NCBI GenBank assembly: GCA_038025085.1
Contig: CM076146.1
Span: forward strand, 16,280,001-16,344,000
Reading direction: 5' to 3'
DNA length: 64,000 nucleotides
Source: Tetragonia tetragonoides
Taxonomy: Eukaryota > Streptophyta > Magnoliopsida > Caryophyllales > Aizoaceae
Every line of letters starts with the position of its first letter. Position 1 is the stretch's first letter. The notes under the pieces were generated by a model. The model searched no databases, had not been told where the DNA came from, and saw only the letters and a program-made list of their open reading frames with translations. The translations under genes and the position numbers were made by a program. Below, piece after piece: positions 43,934-55,599 of the stretch.

Positions 43934-44636
43934 GACTTGTTATTATACGTTGTTGCTGCTGCCCTTTGCCCTTACTATCAGCTCTACTATCACCTCGAGG
44001 CCGGTCATCCCACCATTCGGGATATCCGATAAGCTGGAAACAATTTGTGGCATCATGACCAGCTCGGTTGCAATTTGAGCAAATCATTGTTCTATCCTTC
44101 GCCTCTCCTCGTCCCTTCATCCTGGTGCCAGTTTGAATAGCAAGTCCCATAATCTCCCCTCTTTCTTCTTTAGCTCGTGTGATGGTGTTCATCCTTTCCT
44201 CTTGTATCAAGGCTGCATACACTCTGTTTAATGGTGGCAGAGGATCTGTAGCAAGCAAATTTGTCCGAAGAGGTCCATAAACCTTATCATCCAAACCCAT
44301 AAGAACTTGATGCACTCTTTCCTCTTCCCTGCGCCTTTCCAGTTGGGCTCCAATATCACATTTGCATCCTCCACAGGTACATATTTGAATTTGCTCATAA
44401 TTCGCCAACTCGTCCCACAATGCCTTAATCTTTCCGTAGTAAGCAATAAAGGTCATTCCACGCTGCTTACCGTAAGCCAAATCAGATTTCAATTGCTGAA
44501 TTCGAGGTCCATTTGCGACCAAAAATCGCTCCTTGATGTCTTGCCATAGGTCTTTTGCATTCTCCATATATGATATGGTTGAACGCAAACTAGGTTCAAT
44601 AGTATTCAGGATCCATGAAATTATCATGGATTGCAC
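43827..44636 (-). pseudogene. Copia gag (UBN2-type) with CCHC zinc knuckle
   Basis: The 269-residue frame has the gag core and a zinc knuckle CSNCNRAGHDATNC near residue 185. The true start lies upstream (about 44880). The frame between there and 44636 contains a stop shortly before the visible ATG, at a position where the sequence reads ED-stop-WTVQ, so the N-terminus is cut off. Confidence 0.85.
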
Positions 44637-44945
44637 AGTCCACTAATCCTCCGACTCCAAGGACCCTTCTTCTGGTTGCTTTATGGTTCCATCAATAAAG
44701 CCCCACTTTCTTTGAGCCCGCAGTGCGGTTCGTACTGACCGCGACCATTCTTCATAATTTTCACCCCGTAACTGGACTTGAGTAATGATATTCCCAGGAT
44801 TGTCGCTTGAATTCAGATCATAAGGTGATGGTTTCTTTTGGCCAAAGTTCTATTTTGGAGGTTCTTGATCATCTGACATAGCTATCACTAGATGAGGTCA
44901 AGAGACAAGGCTTTTTAGCTCAGAGGGTATATGGCTCTGATACCA

Positions 44946-45176
44946 TATCACGTTTAGAATGTTTGGAGTATTTTCTCAGCCCTTCTCATTCCCAATATCA
45001 AATATATATACAATGTATTTACACCAAAGCAAAACCTTCCAACTTCCTGTAATTACTCCTAATCACTTCCCAATAAACTCCTAAAGAAACTAAAGAAATG
45101 TCTTGAACAATACAGAGTACTAGTTCCAACTAGACTAATCTAGAATATATTTACATGATGACAATCTAGCTTAATA
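44946..45176 (-). repeat. 5' LTR of the Copia element
   Basis: It matches 40206-40437 with several substitutions near its minus-strand 3' end. The primer-binding site lies just to its left. Confidence 0.93.
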
Positions 45177-45181
45177 GAAGG

Positions 45182-45404
45182 AGTACTTATTGTAGCTTGT
45201 CCAGAGTAATGGCTAGCAGAAGCTCTCTAGCAATACTTGGTCAGTTGGTCATTATGGAAGAGCTCAAAGACAAAGCTCAAGCTTGCTGTGTGCATTACAA
45301 GACTGGGCTTTAGTGTTGATGTAATAATAACTGCAATTAGTTACAACTCTATGATTTTTTTTTTTTTTTTTTTTGCATATATATCAACTAATATGAGGGA
45401 AACT
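45182..45404. other. Spacer between Copia element and Helitron end
   Basis: Continues the sequence left of the Copia insertion. It ends in a poly(T) run. No gene seen. Confidence 0.5.
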
Positions 45405-45433
45405 ACATGTGCAACGCACGTGCCCCGTCTAGT
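45405..45433 (+). mobile_element. Helitron 3' terminus (plus strand)
   Basis: GTGC-AAC-GCAC hairpin followed by GTGCCCCGTCTAGT. The 5' end is not found. The Copia element at 40206-45176 may lie inside this Helitron. Confidence 0.55.
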
Positions 45434-45643
45434 ATTAGTAAAAAAAATTTGAACATGTGAACCAATCAGAAACGGTAATCAGAAAGGCATACCCTCGTTT
45501 TCTAATGTTTTGGTGATGCGAGAGATTGATCCAAAATGATAGGTATATTACGAGAAAGAAGGATACAATATTTAGAGTGTATTTTTTTTTTGAACGAAAC
45601 TAAAGCGTACTACTCTGTATACCAAACTGAATAGTATGTAATA

Positions 45644-46377
45644 TAGTAAAACCTCTATAAGTTAATAATGTTGGGACCATGTAATTTTTTTAATTTATAG
45701 AGGTATTAATTAATCGATAAATTAATAATATATTAATTTAAATAGAGTTTTTCCGATTCAACGAATCTATATTAGTCTTCATGAATCCAAGTCAATTAAC
45801 TAATATAAACATTGTATTGACTAATTAAATGATGTTCATATATCATGTGACTAATAAAATATGATACATCCCCCCTCAAAACTAAACATACAAAGTTCAT
45901 AGTACGTAGTACTAGTTAACACTTAATACAAGTTCATGTATGGTAAGTTTTGTTGAAAATCCTATCGAGGATGAAAATGAAGATGATACAGTGCCACGGA
46001 AGGAAGCACTCATAGCGGCAACAACACTTTCACAAATTTTTTGATGCAGTACGAGAACACAACACCAGAACTTTTGGATGCAGTAAGGATAGTTAGAGAT
46101 GAGATACAACTAGATATAAATTTTAACAAAAAGCAAACAACAATAAAATCATATTTTACCAAGTTGTCCAAGTTATATTTGTAATTTTATGGAATTTATT
46201 AATTTATGATATTGAAGAAACCATAAATTTACAAGAAAATCTTTCAAAGCATTATTAATTTATCGAAATTATTAATTTACACCTTAGACCCGAGTTGGGA
46301 CCAAGAAAAAATATTATTTTAGAGAGGTTATTAATTTATAGAGTTTTAATTTATAGAGGTTCTACTGTATATAATAT
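45644..46377 (+). mobile_element. pogo-like (Emigrant/Lemi1 type) transposon remnant
   Basis: The ends TAGTAAAACCTCTATAAGTT and its inverted copy (TATAGAGGTTCTACTG) are flanked by TA, matching the known Emigrant/Lemi1 terminal sequence. The interior retains the tail of a pogo/Tigger-type transposase. Confidence 0.82.
45935..46150 (+). pseudogene. pogo/Lemi1-like transposase, C-terminal remnant
   Basis: Plus-strand codons give an acidic stretch with ENEDD, then EALIAATTL, and in a shifted frame ENTTPELLDAVRIVRDEI and KKQTTI. The KKQTTI motif is common at the C-terminus of plant pogo/Tigger transposases. There are at least one frameshift and one stop, and the catalytic DDD core is missing. This supports derivation from an autonomous Lemi1-like element rather than a bare MITE. 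Confidence 0.65.
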
Positions 46378-47444
46378 GTGAGGAGAAAAAATAGATCACT
46401 GAAAATTAAACTGAATCTGAAACTATTTTAAAATAAGTGGAAAAAAACAAACCTTTAGAGCATCTATTCCAAACATGGTCGATATCTGTTCCAAACACGA
46501 ACGATTACAAATATTTTAAGTTATACACGAACCGTACTGAGTATACACTATAACACCATGCTCTTGGAACCAAGCAAAGAAATTCCGTCACCTCAAAAAA
46601 AAAACAAAGGAAACAATTCCTAAACATTATTATTACTATTTTGAAGATTATTTTGACACCATCAAAAAGCAGGGGTAACAAGCCGTAGCAGAGCTATTAA
46701 TTTTATTGTTGCTGTTGCTGTTGTTGTTGTTGTTGTTGTTTGTTGCTGATGTGTCATGTTATGGTAAAAAGTTTTCCCGCCTAATCTTCTTCACATCTCT
46801 ACTCTAATTTTCTTTTTCCTTGGGAAGACTCTGGAAAAGCCTAGGTAATTAATTGATTATGCTTTGTTTTCTCTCCATCTGTATTTTCCCAGGTTCCTCT
46901 GCTTCCCTTTTTCCCAGGCAGCCAAGCCCCCACCTCAATCTCTCTCCACTGGTTTCTTTGGATATCTACCGTTTATTGCATTATAACACATGAAGACGAA
47001 CAATGTATTTCTTTTTCTCCTTCTATTGCTCTCTGTACTTCTTCTTTTTTACTGGTTTATCTTTTGATTTTTTGGGTGATTGTTAATTTGCATGTTGTTG
47101 ATATGTGGAGATAAAAACCTAAATTTCTCTCCTCCTCTCCCTTTGTATCTTGAATTTGAGTACTAAGGGTAAGAGAATGATTGAGTTTTTTCCTTCTTCG
47201 TTATTTTCTCATTTTGTCTTTCCTTTTCTATTTTATTTTGATGTTGGGCGATGGTGGTTGTTATAGTCGCCGTGTTTCCCTTTTTTTCTCCATTGTGTGT
47301 CCACCAACTGTTCGATGAAATTTTTTCAATGTTGAACCTCCCAATTTTTTCAATGCTGAAGCTTGGGTCTTGGGTTTGACGAGGACATCAGAGATGAGAT
47401 GAGATAGAGTACGTCAGTTATCCTCGGCCACAGTAGCAGCATCA
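46378..47444. other. Spacer and possible leader of the FAR1-like fragment
   Basis: It contains a GTT microsatellite (about 46705-46741) and T-rich sequence. The stretch 46900-47440 is less AT-rich and may be old transcribed sequence. No domain is seen. Confidence 0.5.
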
Positions 47445-48486
47445 ATGGCGTCCAACACCAACACGTCACTGAAATCCTTTTTGGATAGATTTGAGATAGC
47501 TTTGGCAGCTAAGATTGAGAAGGAGACTAAGGCAGATTCGGATATGTTGCATGGGAAAGTAAGGTGCCTAACCAAGTTTGTAATGGAATGTCAATACCAA
47601 ATATCATATACTACCGCAATGCTCCAAAAAGTGCAGACTGAGATTGTGGAAACAATATACTGTGAGGTTTTGTTGATTGGGGAAGCAGAGGAAATGCCTT
47701 TACAAAGTTACTGAGAACAAAGACAAAGAAGATGGGACAATTGATACCCATGAATTTAGAGTGAGTTATAATACAGGAACTGGGGAAGTTGATTACATTT
47801 GTGGCATGTGGGATTGAAAAGGCTTGTTGTGTAGACATGCAATTTCAGTGTTCCAATGTAGGCGTATTGTTTGTGTGCCAGACATGTACATTAGTCGACG
47901 TTGGAGGATGGATGTGAAGAGGGATCACAGTAAGGTGATGCTTGTAGGAGTTGGGGGAAATGAACTGTTGAGAGGGAGAGGAGATGAGATTTAGAGAGAC
48001 AAATCTATGAAGTTGCAGAACGGGCTATAGGTTCGGAGGAAATGCGTACCTACTTTAAAGGTGTGTTTGAAGGATGATGGAGATGTATTTGATATATATG
48101 AACCATGGGGCTAGCCAAGTGAAGGGGAAGATGTGGATGTCGAGGGACAAATGTATGAAGATCCATTGGTTGTGAAGGCAAGGGGTAGGCCTAGTGTAGG
48201 GAGGAAGTTGACCTTCAAAGAAAGGATGCGGAAAGGCAAAGGCAATGGTGAAGATGATACACAAGAGGAAGAGAGGGAGCTAGATCGGTTAAATACTGAA
48301 CCAAGTACACCCAATCCAAGAAGAAGTAATCGCGCGAAGGTGGTTTGGGATCTGAATGTACTCCGCATACTTTTGAGAAGGGTGGACCGTAGAGCTGATG
48401 AAGGAGTTGCTCCAAGTACTCCAGGTAATAGAAGGAGTGTCCGTTTGGTGAGAAAATTCATTTCATTGGCATGGTATAAATTTTAA
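47445..48486 (+). pseudogene. FAR1-related sequence (FHY3/FAR1 family), C-terminal fragment
   Basis: The first frame (47445-47714) has NTSLKSFLDRFEIALAAKIE and ISYTTAMLQKVQTE, resembling the C-terminal part of the MULE-derived transposase region in FAR1-related proteins. After a frameshift near 47690 the sequence continues with YKVTENKDKEDGTIDTHEF and, after a stop, KGLLCRHAISVF and YISRRWRMDVKRDHSK. The latter are the SWIM zinc-finger tail (C-x-H) and the RWR/KR motif after it. The expected first Cys pair of the SWIM finger is incomplete. The last ORF (48133-48486) has DPLVVKARGRPS, the usual basic FAR1 tail. It is a broken gene or a decayed related transposon. FAR1 proteins are light-signalling transcription factors. 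Confidence 0.72.
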
Positions 48487-49092
48487 ATCAAAGAAGCAGG
48501 CTGTTTAATGGTTGTAGTTTTGTTTCATAGCTTGACAGACTAATATAGTTGTTAATCTAGAAGCTAACTTAGAGGAAAATTCGATTGAATGAAGACTGCA
48601 TGTATTTTTATATGCAACACCTAGAATTCAGGTAAAATAGTGAGTGACGTAGAATTACAATGTCATATAAATAACGGCTATTAGGTTTTATATGGGCATC
48701 GTTTGAAATCCAATTGCTATGATGCATGTGAAATTAAGGTGTTAAAGGAAGAAGATATTTGGATTTTTCGGAGGTCGATTGAAGATGTTAATGGACATGA
48801 AGAGCTTTGAAAGCCGAACCTTATGTTTACCTTATTTGTAGTAGGCTGATTAAGCATTGACATTGTTTAGAAAACTTATTATTTAGTATTACTATGTAAT
48901 GGACCAATAGTTTGTTGTGTTTGTTTGTCAGTTATGATATTGTGATCGTGTTTAATAACATTAGTTTAACCTTTAATCTGCTTTTGTATGCTATTTGCTG
49001 GCAATTAATTTGAGCATTATTATGGATTCTAAACAATGTTATAGAAATTGTTGCAATTAAGGCTGAAATTATTGATATACAGATTTTAAGAG
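48487..49092. other. Spacer or intron between FAR1-like and B3 sequences
   Basis: AT-rich, no exon recognised. Confidence 0.5.
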
Positions 49093-49971
49093 ATGGATAC
49101 ATTCTTCAAATTAATGGTGACCAATCACTATGCGGAGGAAATGGTACGTAAAATGGAAATTTTATTGTACATTAATGGTTCCCTTGGTTAGTGTGAATAG
49201 TAGATATTGTTGAAATGTTAAATTCTGATTATTTTTATGTTTCAGAGAATTCCGCTTTCGTCTGGGAAGTTCATGGTGCTGAATTTGGTAAGAAGCCTGT
49301 CCTCAAACTACCTTGCCCGAGTAAGAGGATGTGGAAAATGAGGATTAGGAGGAAGGGTATTGATCATTGGTTTGTTGAAGGGTGGAGTGATTTTGTTACT
49401 ATTAATAAAGTGACGTACGGTTTTCTTTTTCTTTTCTTTTTTTTTTCTTTTTTTTACTTTTTAAATATCATGGTGAAACAAATTTTAAATTTCATATATT
49501 TTATTTGTCTGCGGTGGTGATACCGTACCAAATATTCTGGCAGGATAGGATTCATGGACATGGTGACATGGAAGGGATAGTAGATAGGGATGATTCTGAT
49601 AATCGTCAGGTGGTGGTGAGAATAGTTGATAGGCATGATTCTGAAGTTCGTCATGTGGTGTTAGAGCCTAAGACTGTGTCTAATGATGATAGTGAGTTGT
49701 CGGTGGAGATTATTGGTGAAAGGTGGATTTCTGATGATGGTGGTGATGATGATGATGATATTATCCTAACTATGCTGATGATGGTGCTGGAGGGGAGGGT
49801 GAAGCTGCTAATGATGATGGAGCTGGAGAGGAGGGCAAGGCTGCTAATGACGGCAAAGCAAATGCTGACAATGATGGTGGCGCTGAGGTAGATGATGAAG
49901 GCAAGGCTGCTAATGACGGCGAAGCAAATGTTGACAATGATGGTGGCGCTGAGGTAGATGATGAAGGCTAA
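49093..49971 (+). pseudogene. B3 DNA-binding domain gene fragment with acidic tail
   Basis: Exon 49093-49143 reads MDTFFKLMVTNHYAEEM, a typical start of a REM-type B3 domain. The next exon (from 49246) starts RIP, then needs a one-base correction near 49254 to continue as FVWEVHGAEFGKKPVLKLPC, MWKMRI and WFVEGWSDFV, the body of the B3 fold. After a further junction near 49544 comes an Asp-rich region, and after another frame change an Ala/Asp/Gly acidic repeat ending in TAA at 49969-49971. B3 proteins are plant transcription factors. The two frame changes argue for a pseudogene or for sequence errors. Sequence at 50063-50257 with an open frame may be a further exon. Confidence 0.65.
49837..49968 (+). 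repeat. 66-base in-frame tandem repeat (two units)
   Basis: Units 49837-49902 and 49903-49968 differ at two bases and encode KAANDG followed by an acidic Asp/Asn/Gly/Ala stretch. A partial older unit precedes them. Confidence 0.92.
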
Positions 49972-50257
49972 GGTAAGTGCGTTGTATTTCCTGCTGTTTT
50001 ACATTCGATAGATTTAGTATTGATGAATATTTGGATTTCATGGTGTAGAACCGAAACAGTTTTTGTCAATGGTATCGAGGCATAGACAAGTAACCGTTGA
50101 CGAGATCAACAGCGCAACATTAATGGCCGACAGATATATCGCAACCTATGCTCGACTTCGCATCACGACCTTTAAGAAGACTTTATTCACCGCTGAATTG
50201 TACATTGGATTGTATTTGGTATGTTTCTTTGTACAACTTTATGCATACACAGGATGA

Positions 50258-50932
50258 TGTTTGCATTTTTCAGTTGTATGATGCAACTGGCAATGCGTTT
50301 CCCAACCCAACCTATTAGATGTTAAAATTTTCCGGGTTGTAACTCCCCATGCTGGTTTGTTGGTGAACAGTTGAGTTGTAATGTAATTTGCCTATGGATA
50401 GAATAGTTAATCAGGAACAAATTATGCTTATTATGGATGATGGTACCAGATTCAAAATTTTGGAGCGTAGTTATGAATCTGGTACATCGATGGTGTAAAA
50501 TAGGATGTTGAAGACTTGGCATGTATTTTGGGTATGGTTGGGTGGTAATAGTACCAGGTTCAAATTTTGGAGGATGGTAGATATGAATCTGGTATATGCA
50601 TTATATTTTATGGGATTTGAAACAATTAAACAAGCATGTAATGGTTATCTGAACACAAAGGATTTTGTGGAATGACGACATGTTTAGATCGTGTTATTTG
50701 TGTGACAGAGAAATATCAAGGAGCATTTTGTATGTGATATGTTTTAGTTGTTCAGTATGTATGTGAACAATTTTTGACAAACAGTATTACATATGATAGA
50801 TAAACATACCATGAAACCAAAAACTAAAAAAACTAGTAAAGGTACAATTATTATTAAAACTAATTGGCATTCTACATAAGTACATACATGGATCCTATAT
50901 GACAACATTATAAGTAATACATAGAAAGTACG
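50258..50932. other. Spacer left of the long solo LTR
   Basis: Two direct repeats carry a block with TATGAATCTGGTA (near 50472 and 50581). No gene seen. Confidence 0.55.
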
Positions 50933-53900
50933 TGTAACACCCCCGAATTTACAACGATATCCCGGGAACTATCGACGTCGCTGTGCACGACTCGTCACCA
51001 ATGAACCGTAACAAACCTAGGGGGTGTCACTGCAACATTTATCGCTAAGAAGTAAATGCTAAGCACAAAGAAAGTCTAAGCATCAAAGGAGCTTACTAAG
51101 GAAACTAAAACAATCTAAAACACTTAATATTAGAGTTGTCTTTATATTGAGATAAAACCATTAAACCAAATCATTACAACTTGCCTTCAAGGACTAAATC
51201 CAATAAAATCCCAACAATCTAAACTGAACTAAAGAGAATTCTAAAAACCGACGCCAACTTTATCTTCCAAGTTGTACGTCCTCATTCAACTAAACCTGCA
51301 CTTTGGTTCCCGTGACAGAAACAAAATACAGAAGAAAAGAAAAGAAAAAAAGAGAAACAAAAATCAGATAAACTGAAGAAACGTCATCCATACCCAGTAA
51401 AAACATTTCGCAAACCTTACCTGAGGTTTTAGAAGAATCATTGAAATTCATTTGCATACGCACATAAGCATATAATCAAACATACGCAAAACGACATTCT
51501 TTTATATGCAATTCTTGTATAGTGATCATACAAAATACAACATAGACAATCCGTCTTGATTAGAGAGAAGTAAGAGAGCGAGTATAACAGCGATTACCCA
51601 TACTGTTCATCGAAGATACAATCATGCCATGGACTAGCTAGTGTGCACACTACCTCTAATATAATAAACGATTCTAGAGGACTTAATAAATGGGGAATGA
51701 TCCGTCCCAGACATCCTGCGAGGTGTCCATAAGTAACTTGGGAATCACTCATCCCTTGAACTACACCATTAGGTGTAATCTCAATTGCTCGACTACTCCT
51801 AGGGATCCATTAGAAGCACTACAAAATATTCGGGTATCAGCGACCGACCAAAGTAGACGCTGATATCATCAAATCGGTCGCTAAACATGAGTAGCGACCG
51901 AATTATACCAATTGCCGACCAACTGACCGTGGTAGCTATAACCCTGGACGCTAAATTTTTTGGCGTCCAATCCCTCAGACGCTAAGAGCAAGCGACTGAT
52001 TTTAGCGTCAGTAAGTCGGTCACTAATCTCGAATTATTTTAAAAATAAAAATATTTATTTTCCCCACTTCTATTCCCTTCTAGCTCACTCACATGCCTCC
52101 CACCCCAGCCACCTACCCCGCCACTACAGTACTCCTCTAACTTTAACCCTAACCCAAGCAGAGAAGAAGAGATGTAGAAATAAAAACAAAACTTACAGAG
52201 CAGGAGGCATTTTCGATGAAATTTCTCTTTGCTAATTCACCACAGCTACCACGAACTTCAAGATCAAAAGAATAATTACAAGATCTATGAAAAAATTCAG
52301 CTAAAACAAAAATAAATACAAGATTTAAAAAAATAATTGAGAAAAGCACAGATTTCGCTAATCTCAACAGCTTTCTCCTCATACGCAATCGAAACAAAAA
52401 AAAAAACCCAAAAAAAAGCAAATAAAAATTACAAACATTTTTTGACAAATTTACAGCAAAACAAAAACTAATCAAAGATTGTCGAAAAAAGCAAAATTTC
52501 ATCAATGCTTTGTGAAATGAAATATCGTAACAAAATTACTCGAAAATTAAAAAATTACAAACCCTAGAAATTATTATCATCTTAGATTTGGCAATTCATG
52601 GCTAGATACTTCAAATTCTAGTCTTCGTTGTAGATCTCGTCGCCCTCGCGTTCGCCATCGACCTCTTCACTGTCGATCATGTATTCGCCGTCGATCTTGA
52701 CTTTGCCGTCGATCTTGACTTCGCCGCCGATCTCGTCCTCACCTTCATTATCCAAACCATGTCAATTGGGGAGATTCAGTTGATGGATGGAAAAAAAAAA
52801 AGAGGAGAAAAACAGAGCTTTTGCATGAGAAAAATTTGGGGACTTCAGATTTAGGAGAGAGAAAGAGGCATTTGGAACTTGAGATGTCAAGAAGCTGGAC
52901 ATCAGCAAATGAGATGTTTGTTTTGAGAGGAAAAACATGGAGTATGAGATTTGAGGAGAGGAGAAGAGAGAGAAAGTGAAGAAAGGAGAGAGGTGGAATA
53001 GAAGATGGAGTGGGATTTTTTGTTTATAAATCTAGGGCTTGTTAACTAAATGGGCCTGGTTTATTTCTTTTGATAAAATGGGCCTGGTTTATTGTCTGAG
53101 TGAGTTATGATAAGAGAGTCCAAAAAGGACGTCCACCTTCCAAAAGCGGACGCTATTCTAGCGACCGACCCTATTCGGTCGCAACTAAGACCAATCGGTC
53201 GCTAAATAGCTTCCAATATTATTTGGAAGCTAATTAGGGACGAATTTTAGGTGGTCTCAAAATATCGGTAGCTAATCGGCTATTTTCTTGTAGTGGAGTC
53301 TTACTCTCATTTAATTCAATTCACATAATTTGCATTGGTTGACATAATGGTACTACGAGACTACGACTTACTAATTCATTTCATGCTCCTGACAATAAAT
53401 AGTAAATAACGCCGATAATGATAATTCAATACGATGAGAATTAAACATGCTTTAATTCAACGACGATAATTCAACAAAGATGACATTGCATGTCTAGCAC
53501 AATTTCGACAGCACTTCGGCCGGGCAATATGATATCCAAAAATTCACAAATCATCCAAGACATTCAACGATAATATATAGGTGCTCACTAGCACACAATA
53601 ATACCCATACCAATTAGCAATTATTTAATAGCATAATAATACTAAAACTTCACCATTCAACAATTGTCCAATAATTATTATACGGACTAATTAATTCTCA
53701 AAACATGATATTATCGACATGCTAATTATAATTCATAATTACAGCAGTAAACATGCTTAATAAATATCATAACAACGACGATCTAATTTAATCATGCTTT
53801 GCATAATAAATTCACAACAAATTCCCAATTAGCACCTAACACATCAAAATAGTTTTGATGGGGCTTTGGAAGAAGGTAGGCATGAGAGCTTACCCCTAAT

Positions 53901-55092
53901 ACGCTACCAAGCAGTACGTAAGCTCCACGTACAAAGATTATCACGCTTGCTCGTTAGGCCCTAATTAAAAACAATTACCGAAACTGAATAAATTAAATAC
54001 GAAAATATAAAAAGTAACAAAATTTTAATCTGATATTTTTATTTATTCAAACCAATCTAGAATTTTGAAAATCCAAATTCGGGTTCCAAACGAGTGCAGA
54101 AATATTAAAACAAGAAATTAAGAACTGTTGAAAATCACTAAAAACCTGCACGATAGTTTGCGAAAACGCGAAACACGAAAGAAACTTGCAAGACCCTTTA
54201 ACCACCACCAAGACCACCACCCACGGTAGTCATGGACCCACTGGTGACCCCACTACAACCCACCGGCGCCGGTGATGGTCCACCGTGGTGGTCACGGCAA
54301 GGCAACCACGAAAGAGAGAGAAAGAGAAAGAGAAAGCGAAAGTGAGAGAGAGAGGTGACGGGGCTGAGCCCGTCAGCCCGGAAACTCACCGGAGGGAGGA
54401 GGAGGTGGTGACCGGAGTATGGCGGCTCCCTGGTGGCTGTCAACAGAAGAGAGAAACAGAAAACCAAGGAGAAACAGAAACAAAACGTGAGAAAGAGAAG
54501 GAAAATAAACAGAGAGAAAGGGGAGGAGAGAGAAAGAACTCACGATGGTGAAGAGGCGGCAACGATGGCGGCTTGCCGGTGACTGCAAGGGGACAGGCAA
54601 GAGAGAGAGAGAGTCGGGTGAGAAGAGAGACAGTTGTGAGGGTTTGCAAACTGAATAATGAACCCTTCACTTTGTTTATATATGCACCCACATGGGTTTT
54701 GGTCAATGAAAGTCAAGCTAGAAATGAAAGAAATATTCCCATTAAATTAATTGAATAAAATGCTCCCCGAATAAATAATAAAAGGAATATGAATTCTCTC
54801 GATAGTTAACATCATTTATATAAAACTCCCAAATAATTTTCTGATTTAAATTGCTAATTAAAACTAATTAAAACAATATGAATAATTCTTATTCATATAT
54901 AAAACATTTATATTAAACTCCCCAAATTTGATAAACACAATTTATGAAAGTCCCATAATAATAATTAATATTATTATGACTTTAATTGAATAAATCGAAT
55001 CCTTGATTATAATTACGATTTAATCTCCGAAACTATTTATAAATTATTTATAAACCAATATAATAATTATAGAAAATATTGGGGGTATCACA
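50933..55092. mobile_element. Long solo LTR interrupted by a CACTA element
   Basis: It begins TGTAACACCCCCGAATTT and ends TTGGGGGTATCACA, an extended inverted terminus. It is flanked by a perfect 5-base duplication GTACG (50928-50932 and 55093-55097). Without the nested CACTA it is about 2.7 kb. No primer-binding site or coding domain lies inside, so it fits a solo LTR of a large Ty3/Gypsy-type element. The superfamily is inferred from size and ends. The part 54190-54600 is GC-rich and purine-skewed, perhaps the transcribed leader region. Confidence 0.8.
51817..53294. mobile_element. Non-autonomous CACTA element with GCGACCGA subterminal repeats
   Basis: The ends are CACTACAAAATATTCGGG and TTTTCTTGTAGTG. 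Within 200 bases of each end the motif TAGCGACCGA or TCGGTCGCTA recurs in both orientations, as expected for transposase-binding subterminal repeats. The neighbouring triplets (AAG, GAG) differ by one base. No transposase. The middle includes a GATCTCGTCGCC and GATCTTGACTTCGCCG stretch near 52630-52740. Confidence 0.88.
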
Positions 55093-55174
55093 GTACGTCC
55101 TAGTAAAACAAATTCTATCTACATATTCCCATTGTGGAGGAACATCTGAAGTTGCACCATACAATATGCGCAAT

Positions 55175-55546
55175 TCACATATTCCGGATTGTTGTGGGGG
55201 TAAGGAATATCTTCAAACATTGCCCAATGACCGTAACCCGCTTCTCAACAGGGGCGTTGAAAATGAATGGTTGGGCGACGTCAGTCATCAACCTAAGGCG
55301 TAAACGAAAACCATTAAGATCATTTCGACCATTTGGAGAGCGGGCAATTTGAAGAAGTATTATGAGTTCGCTGACCTTGGTATTCCCAAAGTCAATTACT
55401 CCTATCACATACTTTGCAAATAAGGATCCCAAATCCTTAGCCAATTCCAAAGTATTCCGGTCTTCCTCTTGTTTGAAATCTTCAAAGTAGTAGTGAATTC
55501 CAACTACTGTCAACGCATCAACATTAGTATCTTTAGCCAATGTCAT
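55175..55546 (-). CDS. Hypothetical ORF, 123 residues, unidentified
   Basis: The minus-strand frame runs MTLAKDTNVDALTVVG to TPTTIRNM. It has a non-random, protein-like composition (IHYYFEDFKQEEDRNTLELA, LFAKYVIGVIDFGNTKVSE). Upstream on the minus strand, in another frame, codons give FNVPDFF and then, past a run of seven T near 55590, SKPLKRLPKRRQSEI, which leads straight into this ORF. The real frame may therefore be longer and shifted by one base. I do not recognise the family. It could be part of a lineage-specific gene or of a transposon. The solo LTR inserted just downstream of its stop. Confidence 0.4.
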   Translation of the reverse strand: MTLAKDTNVDALTVVGIHYYFEDFKQEEDRNTLELAKDLGSLFAKYVIGVIDFGNTKVSELIILLQIARSPNGRNDLNGFRLRLRLMTDVAQPFIFNAPVEKRVTVIGQCLKIFLTPTTIRNM

Positions 55547-55599
55547 GATTTCTGATTGGCGGCGTTTAGGGAGTCTTTTGAGGGGCTTAGAAAAAAATC

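Larger units (their letters stand above)
40206..45176 (-). mobile_element. Ty1/Copia retrotransposon, full length but broken
   Basis: LTRs at 40206-40437 and 44946-45176 are flanked by the duplication GAAGG (40201-40205, 45177-45181). On the minus strand the primer-binding site TGGTATCAGAGCC follows the 5' LTR, and a run of G (GGGGGG) precedes the 3' LTR. The order is gag, protease, integrase, RT, RNase H, as in Copia. Stops and frameshifts divide the polyprotein into at least six frames, and the LTRs differ at several sites. This points to an old, immobile copy. Confidence 0.95.

Noticed and set aside
47611..47838. Minus-strand frame opposite the FAR1-like fragment
   Set aside because: Shadow of the plus-strand coding sequence.
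54198..54758. Dense overlapping frames in the long solo LTR
   Set aside because: Purine-skewed GC-rich stretch of LTR. No domain, and flanked by LTR ends.
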